A stretch of DNA of 64,000 nucleotides. Source: Sideroxydans sp. (GTDB lineage Bacteria; Pseudomonadota; Gammaproteobacteria; Burkholderiales; Gallionellaceae). The notes under the pieces are model-generated. The model ran no database searches. It saw only the letters and a list, made by a program, of their open reading frames with translations, and had not been told where the DNA came from. The stretch covers positions 1 through 64,000 of the forward strand of contig VMTA01000011.1 of NCBI GenBank assembly GCA_013791855.1, read 5' to 3'. A program made the translations under genes and the position numbers. Within the stretch, counting starts at the first letter, position 1; every line of letters starts with the position of its first letter. This document shows, one piece after another, positions 43,630-52,272 of the stretch.

Positions 43630-44265
43630 ATGCAACGCCCTATCCTCTACTCATTTCGTCGCTGCCCTTATGCCATGCGCGCCCGCAGTGCACTCATCAT
43701 CAGCGGCATCGAGCTTGATCACCGTGAAGTGGAACTGCGTGACAAGCCCGCCGAGATGCTCACTGCCTCACCTAAAGGCAGCGTGCCCGTACTGGTGTTG
43801 CATGACGGAAGCGTCATCGACGAAAGTTGGGACATCATGTTGTGGGCCTTGAGAACACAGGGAAAAAATCATTGGTTAGGCGAGAATGAATGTCATGTGA
43901 CTGCGACCCTGCCTCTGCTGCATGAGAACGACAGCACATTCAAACAAGCACTCGATCGCTGCAAATACCCAGAACGGTTCCCCGAACATCCACAACGCTT
44001 CTATCGCGAACAAGGTGAAATATTCTTGCAGCGCCTCGAAACCAGACTTGCTGAAGCACCCTATCTATTGGGCGACGCCTTTAGCATCGCAGATGCAGCC
44101 CTGCTACCTTTTATTCGCCAGTTCGCCGCCGTCGAGAGCGCATGGTTCTCGACCGCCCCTTACCCGAAATTAAGAGCGTGGTTAACCCGATACACTGACT
44201 CCGAGATGTTCGCGAAAGTGATGCAGAAATTCCCGCCGTGGAAACCATTACCAAAGTCAGCTTAA
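43630..44265 (+). CDS. Glutathione S-transferase family protein
   Basis: The 211-residue protein has a thioredoxin-fold N-terminal half (ILYSFRRCPYAMRARSAL with an RCPY motif, and KGSVPVLVLHDGSVIDES) and a helical C-terminal half (LGDAFSIADAALLPFIRQFA). The Cys in RCPY suggests a glutaredoxin-like or omega-type GST activity, not the Tyr/Ser type. A terminator follows 40 bases after its stop. Confidence 0.87.
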   Translation: MQRPILYSFRRCPYAMRARSALIISGIELDHREVELRDKPAEMLTASPKGSVPVLVLHDGSVIDESWDIMLWALRTQGKNHWLGENECHVTATLPLLHENDSTFKQALDRCKYPERFPEHPQRFYREQGEIFLQRLETRLAEAPYLLGDAFSIADAALLPFIRQFAAVESAWFSTAPYPKLRAWLTRYTDSEMFAKVMQKFPPWKPLPKSA

Positions 44266-44307
44266 CTGACTGACCATATCGGCATCATATAAAGCCGACC
44301 AAGAAAT

Positions 44308-44336
44308 ACGCCGCATAAATGCGGCGTTAGTTTTTT
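44308..44336 (+). terminator. Rho-independent terminator after GST gene
   Basis: ACGCCGCAT-AA-ATGCGGCGT forms a 9-base-pair stem followed by TAGTTTTTT. It also separates the GST gene from the converging nuclease gene. Confidence 0.85.
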
Positions 44337-44361
44337 ACAGTTGTACGAGTCTGAGCGACTG

Positions 44362-45204
44362 TCAATCAATAGCCACGATTCCCTTGCATTTCGGGTAATC
44401 GGAACAACCCCAAAACATATTCCCCGCATTCGCGCCTTGCTTTGCTGTTCGTTTAACCATGCTACTGCCGCACTTTGGGCAAGCCGGGTTTGATGGAATT
44501 GCTGCTGCAGGTGTGTATGTTGCCCGCGGTGCAGTCGAGCGAACTGTGCTGATGATTTTCTTTAGTTCAGTGCCATCGACTAGCTCGATATTGCAGCTGG
44601 CGGCAAAGTTGATCGCATCGTTTGAAAACACACCAGACGTCACCACGAACCCCTGTGCCGCACCTGCAACCGCCATCACGCCATTTAATTCCCGTATAAC
44701 TGAGACACCAACATTGCGAGCCTTCCACTGCTTACATTGAACAAGTGATTTCACACCATTCTTATGCAATACCAGATCGACGCCGCCATCCGCACCACCG
44801 CCTCCGGTTTCAATCACCGAATAACCTCCGCGACGAAATGCTTCACCCACCAGCATTTCGAATTCACGCCAAGACATGCCGTTCAATACAGAAGCGTCCG
44901 AACCTTCCTGAACATCCTCCAACAACCTTGCACGTTTTTGCTGCCCATAAGCTGAAACGCCCGCACCAATGATGAAAGCGAGAGGGAGCAGGTACTGCCC
45001 AAATGTCGCAAGCGCTTTGCCAAGTTGGCCACTCACGTTAGCACCAAGTTGAGCGGCAGAAGTGGGATGCACAATCTCGGCAGTCGCGTAGTGATGAAGG
45101 ACAAAGTAGGCGATCAAAGCGAGCAGCACACCTACCCACCAAGGCAACATGGCCGCAAGATCGATCAAATCTTCAAATGCACTTTGCTTTCTTTTTCGAG
45201 CCAT
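44362..45204 (-). CDS. Membrane-anchored Mrr-like restriction endonuclease with zinc ribbon
   Basis: The 280-residue protein has two N-terminal membrane helices (LPWWVGVLLALIAYFVL and YLLPLAFIIGAGVSAYG), then an Mrr-type PD-(D/E)xK nuclease domain (about 110-215; MSWREFEMLVGEAFRRGGY, GGADGGVDLVL, SLVQCKQWKA) and a topoisomerase-like C4 zinc ribbon (CPKCGSSM, GCSDYPKC). Mrr nucleases cut modified DNA. It ends the minus-strand defence cluster, 67 bases after hsdR, and may be on the same transcript. Confidence 0.88.
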   Translation of the reverse strand: MARKRKQSAFEDLIDLAAMLPWWVGVLLALIAYFVLHHYATAEIVHPTSAAQLGANVSGQLGKALATFGQYLLPLAFIIGAGVSAYGQQKRARLLEDVQEGSDASVLNGMSWREFEMLVGEAFRRGGYSVIETGGGGADGGVDLVLHKNGVKSLVQCKQWKARNVGVSVIRELNGVMAVAGAAQGFVVTSGVFSNDAINFAASCNIELVDGTELKKIISTVRSTAPRATYTPAAAIPSNPACPKCGSSMVKRTAKQGANAGNMFWGCSDYPKCKGIVAID

Positions 45205-45271
45205 ATTTATCCCTGATCGTTAGACACCAAGCACGAATGAAATCCCGACACATTATTGATGTGCAGCTCGC

Positions 45272-47599
45272 CTACATGCCCTGATACAAATAGCGCTGCA
45301 ACCCAGCAAACAAATTGCGGATCGCGTTAATGTCGCCGCCCAGATCGGCGACCGCATCGGGGATCGAGTCGTGATATTTCAACCGCAACAGCTTGGTGAG
45401 TTTCTCTTGCTCCAGCTCATCCACACCTTCCTGCACGTAATGCGCCAGAACGAAATCAAGGAACACTTGCTGCTTGTCGCTGAATTTGGCGTGCACGGCT
45501 TTGTGCGCCACCTCCGCACGATCTATTCGACTGACCGGCTGCATCGCAAACGCCACATGCGCCAACACATCGAACAGGTCGCTATTCTCGGCGTCGATGA
45601 TCTTCTGCATCTCGCCGAGCTGATCCTTACCAAAGCCTTTCTCCGCCAATCCATCAAGCAGCTTCTTGCGCGTATCCGGCAAACTCCAGAGCTCGCGCAA
45701 CTCGTCCTCGTCCTTGAAGAATTCCGGCAACTGACCAAACAACACCGTCAGAAACTCCGTTGCCGAGATCGGCTTGCCATCCGGCCCCCAGAATGTCGTT
45801 ACCGAAATATGCTGAATGGTGCGCTCTTTGCCGTCGCGCAGCTTCACTCGCACTTTCTTCTTCACTTCGTATTCAGGGCGCGGCTGCTTTGCGTCAGGCT
45901 GCGGCCTCGGTTCAATAGGCGGAAAAACCTTATCGCCGCCATTGCCTACCTCGGTCGGTTCGCCGTCCCATTCCGGATCGTTGAATAACTTGTGTGCCTT
46001 CACAAAATCATAAATCGTGAAGTAATCCTTGCCGTCATACAGCCGCGTACCGCGCCCGATGATCTGCTTGAACTCAATCATCGAATTGATCGGACGCATC
46101 AGCACGATGTTGCGTACGTTGCGCGCATCCACGCCGGTGGAAAGTTTCTGCGAGGTGGTGAGGATGGTCGGGATGCTCTTCTCGTTGTCCTGGAAGTCGC
46201 GCAGGTATTGCTCGCCCAGCGCGCCGTCGTTCGCCGTCACTCGCACGCAATACAGCGGATCGGTGCTGACTGTCTTCAGTTGATTGATCAGGTCGCGCAC
46301 CAGCAGCGCGTGCGCCTGATTGGCGCAGAACACCAGCGTCTTCTCGCGCTGGTTGATGGACTCCATAAACAGTTTCACGCGGTACTGCTCGCGCTCCACG
46401 ATCTCGATGCTGCGGTTGAAATCCTTTTCCTCATACAGCTTGCCCGCCTCGATCTCGCCCTCGACCAGCCTGTCGTCCGAGGTAAAGCGGTATTCATCCA
46501 GCGTGGTGGCGTACTGCTTCACACGGAACGGTGTGAGGTAGCCGTCGTTAATGCCTTCCTTCAGCGAATACACATACACCGGCTCGCCGAAGTAGGCATA
46601 GGTGTCTGCGTTGTCCTTGCGCTTCGGCGTTGCCGTCAGGCCGAGCTGCACCGCAGGCGCGAAGTAATCGAGGATGCTACGCCAGGTACTTTCGTCATTC
46701 GCCCCGCCACGGTGGCATTCGTCGATGATAATGAAATCGAAGAAGTCCGGCGGGTACTCACCAAAATAGGGGGAAGGCTTGCCATCCTTCGGCGGACCCG
46801 ACAGGAATGTCTGAAAGATGGTGAAGAACACACTGCCATTCTTAGGCACGCGCCCCTTCTTGCGTATGTCATCCGGCGCGATGCGCACCAGTGCATCTTC
46901 GGGGAAAGCAGAGAATGAGTTGTAGGCCTGATCGGCCAGAATGTTACGGTCGGCAAGGAACAGGATGCGCGGCTGACGCGCGCCATCACGGCTGAGGTTC
47001 CAGCGTGACTTGAACAACTTCCACGCCAACTGAAATGCGATGAAGGTCTTGCCCGTGCCCGTCGCCAGCGTCAGCAGAATGCGCTGCTGGTTATCGGCAA
47101 TCGCTTCCAGCACATTGTTGACCGCGCTGTCCTGGTAGTAGCGCGAACCCCACATGCCGCCTTTGTCCTCGAACGGCACAGCGGCAAAACGCTCGCGCCA
47201 GTCGTTCGCCTCGGCAAAGGTCAGGTTCCACAATTCCTGCGGCAAAGGATAGGCATTGATTTCGCCCTCCACCCCGCTCTGCATATCCACACCGTAGATG
47301 CGCATGCCGTTGGTGGCGTAGGTAAAGCGCGCACCGATCTTGCCCGCATACTGCTTGGCCTGCGCCAGCCCCTCGGTATAAGGCAGGTCGCGCCGCTTCG
47401 CCTCCACCACAGCCAGCTTGTGGTTGCGATACACCAGCACATAGTCCGCAATTTCTGGTTTCGACCGCTGCCCCGCACCCTGCAAGCGTCCCTCGGTGAT
47501 GCGGTATTCGCGCATCACCCGGCTACCCTCCAACACGCCCCAGCCTGCGGCTTTCAGCGCGGGGTCGATGTGATCTGCGCGGGTTTCGGCTTCGTTCAT
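45272..47599 (-). CDS. hsdR: Type I restriction enzyme, R subunit
   Basis: The 775-residue subunit has an N-terminal nuclease domain (IADYVLVYRNHKLAVVEAKRRD, with the E-x-K), a helicase core with ATGTGKT and IIDECHRGG, and motif VI-like QIIGRGTRLYDG. The EcoEI_R-type C-terminal domain follows. It moves DNA and cuts at a distance from unmodified sites when bound to HsdM and HsdS. Two non-R-M genes separate it from hsdS. Confidence 0.94.
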   Translation of the reverse strand: MNEAETRADHIDPALKAAGWGVLEGSRVMREYRITEGRLQGAGQRSKPEIADYVLVYRNHKLAVVEAKRRDLPYTEGLAQAKQYAGKIGARFTYATNGMRIYGVDMQSGVEGEINAYPLPQELWNLTFAEANDWRERFAAVPFEDKGGMWGSRYYQDSAVNNVLEAIADNQQRILLTLATGTGKTFIAFQLAWKLFKSRWNLSRDGARQPRILFLADRNILADQAYNSFSAFPEDALVRIAPDDIRKKGRVPKNGSVFFTIFQTFLSGPPKDGKPSPYFGEYPPDFFDFIIIDECHRGGANDESTWRSILDYFAPAVQLGLTATPKRKDNADTYAYFGEPVYVYSLKEGINDGYLTPFRVKQYATTLDEYRFTSDDRLVEGEIEAGKLYEEKDFNRSIEIVEREQYRVKLFMESINQREKTLVFCANQAHALLVRDLINQLKTVSTDPLYCVRVTANDGALGEQYLRDFQDNEKSIPTILTTSQKLSTGVDARNVRNIVLMRPINSMIEFKQIIGRGTRLYDGKDYFTIYDFVKAHKLFNDPEWDGEPTEVGNGGDKVFPPIEPRPQPDAKQPRPEYEVKKKVRVKLRDGKERTIQHISVTTFWGPDGKPISATEFLTVLFGQLPEFFKDEDELRELWSLPDTRKKLLDGLAEKGFGKDQLGEMQKIIDAENSDLFDVLAHVAFAMQPVSRIDRAEVAHKAVHAKFSDKQQVFLDFVLAHYVQEGVDELEQEKLTKLLRLKYHDSIPDAVADLGGDINAIRNLFAGLQRYLYQGM

Positions 47600-47646
47600 T
47601 TAGGCAATATGAGTCAAGTGTGGGTCAAGATATTCGTCAAGCGAGC

Positions 47647-48126
47647 CTAACGAAAGACCGCACCGGAAGCCCTGATGTACTCGATGAAATTGATGCAAGA
47701 GACAGCAACCGTTGGCATCACGCACACTGCGGGAATTTTTCTATTTGAAGGTAGTTTAGGTAGGTTCGGCTGCTTCGCTTCATCTGAAACCAGTTCCGCC
47801 TTGTGCAAGCGCGCTGTAGCGACGATCAGAATGTCGTTCTCACCAACGCCAGTTGTGTATTTGTCATTGGCAATTCCCAGCAGGCCTTTAATACGTTTGG
47901 CTTCATGCGCGATAGCATGGTTGATTTCCAACTGTTCTAGATTGTTTTCTTTCAGCCATTCGCCACAATCTGGTGTCTTGTGATTTACCTCTTCAAAAGC
48001 CACACTCGGCATCAGCAGTTGCTTCGATTCAATTTGACCCGCCATCCATTCCCACAAACCTGGAAACTGCTCTATCGGATAGTTATCCCAAGCATAGATC
48101 ATGGACGACGCATCAAACACCCGCAT
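47647..48126 (-). CDS. DUF4411 PIN-like protein, putative toxin
   Basis: The 159-residue protein has PIN-domain acidic residues at expected places: MRVFDASSMIYAWDN (Asp5), AFEEVNHK, and GENDILIVATARL. This matches DUF4411, a PIN-like RNase family. It overlaps the HTH-protease gene upstream by 14 bases. DUF4411 genes are commonly paired with HTH-ImmA/IrrE genes, and I infer a toxin-antitoxin-like pair. Confidence 0.75.
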   Translation of the reverse strand: MRVFDASSMIYAWDNYPIEQFPGLWEWMAGQIESKQLLMPSVAFEEVNHKTPDCGEWLKENNLEQLEINHAIAHEAKRIKGLLGIANDKYTTGVGENDILIVATARLHKAELVSDEAKQPNLPKLPSNRKIPAVCVMPTVAVSCINFIEYIRASGAVFR

Positions 48127-49261
48127 AGTAGCGCTCCAACTGGTGCAAATCTTTGATCGTCAGGTTATCGAGATAACCACTGGCTTTGGCTAAAGTAATG
48201 TGGCGTGCATACAAAGAATCCAGCACGGCGCGCACAAAGGTGTCTCCAAAAATATGCATAGGCTCCCTATTGCGATACTTCCGACTGCCACGACCTTCCT
48301 CAACAATGGGAACTTGGCGACACCAGTGCCGATAAGCCTCATATCGACTCTGTGGCAAACGCCCCGCATCCAGCAAACGGCGCAAAATCATTTCCCCGCT
48401 CACGCCCCATGCCTTGCGCTGCTGCCCAAGCCAGTGGTCGTATTGAGATACATCGTCGGGGCGCTCGGCATCATTAATCCCAGTCAGGAAAGAATCCGGC
48501 ACCAGCAGATACCCGGCAAACGCATTGGCCTCACGCTCATGCCCGCGATGGGATTCCATATCCCGCTCGTCATCAATAGAGCTGGTCTTGTGCAACAGCA
48601 AATGCCCCAGTTCGTGCATGAGCGTGAAAGACTGTCGGGTATCCCAGTCCTGCTTTTTAACGACGATTACCGGACAGCTCTCGTCGTAGAGAGAGAAACC
48701 AAGAATGGGATTGTTCTTGGCGATCTGCCACTTCCCGGCATAGCCGTTACTGCGGAATACCAGCACGCCACGAGATTCCAACGCTTCGCGGTAAGTATCG
48801 AAACTATTCTGTTCGCCCAATCCCAGCCATTGCCGAGCAATGCGCGCAGACTCCTGCAAATCATCGGTTGGCAACACTGGCGGCGTAAAGCGAGGACGAT
48901 CCGCATCATCGAGGTCTTCGCGCAAACTCAAATACACCTCGCGCTGTTTCTCTACACGCTCGATCAGCGTCTTGAGGTTGGCGGACAGCTCCGGCTTCTG
49001 ATTTGCCAGCGTACGGAATTGCGGGGAATGCACCTGCGCCTCATCCACCGGCCCGTCTTCAAGGAAGAACAGCACACCCCTGCCGAAATGGTCAGCCACC
49101 TTGCGCAGCTGATTGAACGTCATGCCATCCTTGCCCGCCATGACATGCTCCATCGTAGTCGCAGCAATGCCTGTTTCAGCCGCAAGCTGATCCGGCGTAA
49201 TGCCGAGATCGGCACAACACCAAGCAATGCGGTCAGGATTGATAGACTGGATACGTTCCAT
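48113..49261 (-). CDS. HTH-ImmA/IrrE metallopeptidase regulator
   Basis: The product of about 382 residues has an N-terminal XRE helix-turn-helix (ADLGITPDQLAAETGIAATTMEHV) and an ImmA/IrrE zinc protease domain with HELGH (TLMHELGHLLLH). ImmA-type proteases cleave repressors in phage and mobile elements. It lies between hsdS and the DUF4411 gene. A TATAAT box ends 7 bases before the ATG at 49261, so the mRNA may be leaderless; an ATG three codons earlier would lie inside the promoter box. Confidence 0.85.
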   Translation of the reverse strand: MERIQSINPDRIAWCCADLGITPDQLAAETGIAATTMEHVMAGKDGMTFNQLRKVADHFGRGVLFFLEDGPVDEAQVHSPQFRTLANQKPELSANLKTLIERVEKQREVYLSLREDLDDADRPRFTPPVLPTDDLQESARIARQWLGLGEQNSFDTYREALESRGVLVFRSNGYAGKWQIAKNNPILGFSLYDESCPVIVVKKQDWDTRQSFTLMHELGHLLLHKTSSIDDERDMESHRGHEREANAFAGYLLVPDSFLTGINDAERPDDVSQYDHWLGQQRKAWGVSGEMILRRLLDAGRLPQSRYEAYRHWCRQVPIVEEGRGSRKYRNREPMHIFGDTFVRAVLDSLYARHITLAKASGYLDNLTIKDLHQLERYYAGV

Positions 49262-49268
49262 GCGGGGC

Positions 49269-49274
49269 ATTATA
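49269..49274 (-). promoter_or_regulatory. -10 box of the HTH-ImmA gene
   Basis: TATAAT on the minus strand is 7 bases from the ATG at 49261, so transcription would start at or next to the A of the start codon. Confidence 0.5.
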
Positions 49275-49320
49275 TCTGAGCGAGTTATCCACCGCCCAAT
49301 GGGCATAAATGAGGTTTATT

Positions 49321-49347
49321 CAACTGGTGACGCCATGTCACCAGTTG
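49321..49347. repeat. Hairpin in hsdS-immA gap, first
   Basis: CAACTGGTGAC and GTCACCAGTTG form an 11-base-pair perfect stem with a 5-base loop. A related hairpin is at 49458-49484. Confidence 0.75.
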
Positions 49348-49371
49348 GGTGAAGTGTCGGTCGATGGCGCG

Positions 49372-49448
49372 GACATGTTTAAAAAACGGGATTTTCTTAT
49401 CACGTCGCAGGCGACATGTTCAAAAAATGGCGATTTCTTATCACATCG
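49372..49448. repeat. Two 36-base direct repeats upstream of HTH-ImmA gene
   Basis: Units at 49372-49407 and 49413-49448 begin GACATGTT, share AAAAAA and CTTATCAC, and end TCG, with about 30 of 36 bases identical by eye. They are 5 bases apart and lie 111-187 bases upstream of the HTH-ImmA start, between two related hairpins. They could bind the HTH regulator. Confidence 0.7.
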
Positions 49449-49457
49449 TTCATAGCC

Positions 49458-49484
49458 CAACTGGTAACAGCTTGATACCAGTTG
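49458..49484. repeat. Hairpin in hsdS-immA gap, second
   Basis: CAACTGGTA and TACCAGTTG form a 9-base-pair stem, sharing its outer arm with the hairpin at 49321-49347. It is downstream of hsdS and may be part of its terminator. Confidence 0.7.
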
Positions 49485-49488
49485 CAGT

Positions 49489-49507
49489 CGGTTACAAAAC
49501 GTAACCG
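49489..49507 (-). terminator. Hairpin directly after hsdS
   Basis: CGGTTAC-AAAAC-GTAACCG is a 7-base-pair stem 2 bases beyond the hsdS stop. No clear T-run follows, so termination is not certain. Confidence 0.4.
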
Positions 49508-49509
49508 AC

Positions 49510-50724
49510 TCACAACGCCCCGCTGAACGCCTGATGCAGCAGCGACTTCTTCAGCTCATCGAGGGCGGCGAGCTTGCGCTGGTAGAGGGATTCGAGGCGT
49601 TGGGTTTCTTCGCGGAGGGTGTCGGTTGCTTTGACAATAGCCGCCTGAACCTCAATCGGCGGAAGCACCACTGGCAGTTCCTGAATAAGGCCCATATTCA
49701 ACCCAGCCATGATTGCGCCTTTGGCATGCTTGGCCAAGAACGCCTGTGACTGGGGCGCGTGAAGAAAGTAGATATGGAGATAACTTGGCAAACACTGCTT
49801 CCTGTCTAGCGTGATGCAGCAAATGTGCTTCGTGTTAATTGAAGTCGGGATGTCATTCGGAACTATCGCGCAGCGGCCACACGTGCCCATGATAGTAATC
49901 AACACATCACCAGGATGCACGGTGTACCGCTCAAGTTGGCGATACTTTTCTGGCGTGATGAACCTGCTCTTTCCCCAGCGAAACTCATTGGCGACGGCGT
50001 TATCGATACCGAGAACTGCGATGCCCTCATCAACGAACTCACTGTGTAAAAGCTGACTACCGAAAGGGCCAGTGCGAATTGAGCCTTTGGTTGGCGCGGC
50101 AATCTCCTTCACTGACTTCTCCATCCACCCCTCGCCGCGCTGGGTAAAGACGGATTGCAGGTGGCTTTCGAACAGGGCGTGAGCGTTTTGCAGGTTCTGT
50201 TCGGCGTGGGCTTTGGCGGTGGCGATGCCGTAAAATGCTTCGTCGAGAATGCCGACGATGCGCTGCTGTTCGGGGAGTGGAGGGAGTGGAACTTGAAGAG
50301 ACTTAACAAAGGGAAGCTTTACGCCTTGAACCGTTGCTCCCGTACCTTCAGCCACGATCACATCAGCGATACTCTTCAACCACCAAAACAGAAAGCGAAC
50401 ATCAAGCTTCGTGGTGTCGTGCGGAACAATACCGCGCAAGTCTTGATTGATGGCGGTGTCTTGTCCAAGCAAGCAAACCTTCCCAAGCCCAACGCGAGTG
50501 GCAATTACAACATTGCCGCATGGAATAATATTTGTGGCACTGCTCTTTACCGCTTCCTTGGTGATCTTAAATTCGGTTGAGGTAATGACTTCCTGCTTGA
50601 GGTCACGGACAGTTGCCCAAGAAATGTCACCGGAATAAAAAGCTGGCTTATCCTTTGATGGCGTACCTCCGCCGATAACATCGCAAACATCGCCGAGATT
50701 TTTTGTTTGCCACCCAGCTTTCAC
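49510..50724 (-). CDS. hsdS: Type I restriction-modification specificity subunit
   Basis: The 404-residue protein has two target-recognition domains, each followed by a conserved helical spacer (LPPLPEQQRIVGILDEAF after the first; LPPIEVQAAIVKATDTLREETQRLESLYQRKLAALDELKKS after the second, read in parts). The first begins WQTKNLGDVCDVIGGGTPSKDKPAF. It sets the DNA sequence for HsdM and HsdR. The start overlaps the hsdM stop by 4 bases. The target cannot be read from sequence. Confidence 0.94.
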   Translation of the reverse strand: MKAGWQTKNLGDVCDVIGGGTPSKDKPAFYSGDISWATVRDLKQEVITSTEFKITKEAVKSSATNIIPCGNVVIATRVGLGKVCLLGQDTAINQDLRGIVPHDTTKLDVRFLFWWLKSIADVIVAEGTGATVQGVKLPFVKSLQVPLPPLPEQQRIVGILDEAFYGIATAKAHAEQNLQNAHALFESHLQSVFTQRGEGWMEKSVKEIAAPTKGSIRTGPFGSQLLHSEFVDEGIAVLGIDNAVANEFRWGKSRFITPEKYRQLERYTVHPGDVLITIMGTCGRCAIVPNDIPTSINTKHICCITLDRKQCLPSYLHIYFLHAPQSQAFLAKHAKGAIMAGLNMGLIQELPVVLPPIEVQAAIVKATDTLREETQRLESLYQRKLAALDELKKSLLHQAFSGAL

Positions 50725-52196
50725 AGCAAGCCCCTGATATTCCCCAGCACTTCCGCACTCTCCGCATCTAGCGCGGCGATCTCGTCCATGATGTCCTGCG
50801 GACTGCGATGCACCACTGCCTCATTGCCATTAGGATTCTTCACCGACAGATCGAACGTCGCCGGATCGATGCTCGCCGCATCCACGCTCCAGCTCTTGGG
50901 CGAATCAGCAAAGGTTTTTTGCAGCGCGATGAATTCGGCGAGGTCGGCGTCGTTGAGCGGGTTGGTCTTGCCCAAATTCCGGGCCTGCCCTGAGCTTGTC
51001 GAAGGGGAGAGCTGGTAGTACCAGACTTTGCGCGTCGGTGCGCCTTTCTCGAAGAACAGCACGACGGTTTTCACGCCCGCACCCTGGAAAGTGCCGCCGG
51101 GGCAATCGAGCACGGTGTGCAGGTTGCAGCTTTCGAGCAGGTGTTTTCTTAAACTCACCGAGGCGTTGTCGGTGTTGCTGAGGAAGGTGTTTTTAATGAC
51201 CACCGCGCCGCGCCCGCCCGCTTTCAAAAACTTGATGAAGTGCTGCAAAAACAGGAAGGCGGTTTCGCCGGTCTTGATGGGGAAGTTTTGCTGCACTTCC
51301 TTGCGTTCCTTGCCGCCAAAAGGCGGGTTGGCGAGGACGATGTCGAAGCGGTCCTTGTCCTGCACGTCGGCGAGGTTGAGTGCGAGGGTGTTGGTGTGGG
51401 CGATGTTGGGCGCTTCGATGCCATGCAGGATCATGTTCATGATCGCGATGACGTAGGCGAGGCTTTTCTTTTCGATGCCGTAGAAGGTGGCTTCTTGCAG
51501 GGTCTTGAGGTCGCGCGTGGTGAGGTGGGGTTTGGCACGCAGATAATCGAACGCTTCGCACAAGAAGCCCGCGCTGCCGCAGGCGCCGTCGTAAATGGTT
51601 TCGCCGATTTTGGGATTGACCACTTGCACCATGGCGCGAATCAGCGGGCGCGGGGTGTAGTACTCGCCGCCGTTGCGCCCGGCGTTGCCCATGTTTTTGA
51701 TCTTGGCTTCGTACAGGTGTGAGAGTTCGTGCTTTTCCACTTGCGAGCCGAAGCGCAGTTCGTCGATGTGGTCGATGATGTCGCGCAGGTTGTAGCCGCT
51801 CTGGATTTTGTTTTTAATCTCGCCGAAGATTTCGCCGATTTTGTATTCCAGCGTTTTAGCGTTGTCGGCCTTTTCCTTGAAGCGGTGCAGGTAAGGGAAC
51901 AGCGTCTGGTTGACGAAGTCGCGCAGGTCGTCGCCGGTCATGGCGGCGTTGTGGTCGATCTTGCCGTCCTTTCCTTTCGGTGCGGCCCATGTCTCCCAAC
52001 GGTAAGGCGGATCAATCAGCCAGGTGTATTTCTTCCCTTCCAGCTCAGCTTCCATCGCTTTGCTGTGTTCCAGCGCGTCGAGGTATTTGAGGAACAGCAG
52101 CCATGAGCTTTGTTCGGTGTAGTCCAGTTCGCTGGCGCAGCCAGCTTCTTTTCTGAGTACGTCGTCGATATTTCTGAAGGTTTGTTCAAACATCAA
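50721..52196 (-). CDS. hsdM: Type I restriction-modification methyltransferase subunit
   Basis: The 491-residue adenine methyltransferase has the N-terminal HsdM helical domain, SAM motif IYDGACGSAGFLCEAFDYLR and catalytic NPPF (VLANPPFGGKE). It modifies host DNA at HsdS-defined sites. Near residues 397-403 a short palindromic repeat (CCCTGAGCTTGTCGAAGGG on the plus strand) is inserted in frame and adds SPSTSSGQA-like residues. The gene appears intact in spite of this. Confidence 0.95.
   Translation of the reverse strand: MMFEQTFRNIDDVLRKEAGCASELDYTEQSSWLLFLKYLDALEHSKAMEAELEGKKYTWLIDPPYRWETWAAPKGKDGKIDHNAAMTGDDLRDFVNQTLFPYLHRFKEKADNAKTLEYKIGEIFGEIKNKIQSGYNLRDIIDHIDELRFGSQVEKHELSHLYEAKIKNMGNAGRNGGEYYTPRPLIRAMVQVVNPKIGETIYDGACGSAGFLCEAFDYLRAKPHLTTRDLKTLQEATFYGIEKKSLAYVIAIMNMILHGIEAPNIAHTNTLALNLADVQDKDRFDIVLANPPFGGKERKEVQQNFPIKTGETAFLFLQHFIKFLKAGGRGAVVIKNTFLSNTDNASVSLRKHLLESCNLHTVLDCPGGTFQGAGVKTVVLFFEKGAPTRKVWYYQLSPSTSSGQARNLGKTNPLNDADLAEFIALQKTFADSPKSWSVDAASIDPATFDLSVKNPNGNEAVVHRSPQDIMDEIAALDAESAEVLGNIRGLL
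50988..51006. repeat. Palindromic repeat inserted in frame in hsdM
   Basis: CCCTGAGCTTGTCGAAGGG forms a short imperfect palindrome. It codes the low-complexity STSSGQ stretch between QLSP and RNLGKTNPL, where related HsdM proteins are expected to have only one or two residues. Confidence 0.6.
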
Positions 52197-52272
52197 ATTC
52201 TCTCTCCGGTAAAACCGGACGAATGCTAACGGATTTTCAATCTCTCAAGCAAAGCGAAACAGCGCTGCCGCT

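Noticed and set aside
49372-49448. CRISPR array
   Set aside because: Only two imperfect 36-base units occur, with a 5-base gap instead of spacers, and there are no cas genes.
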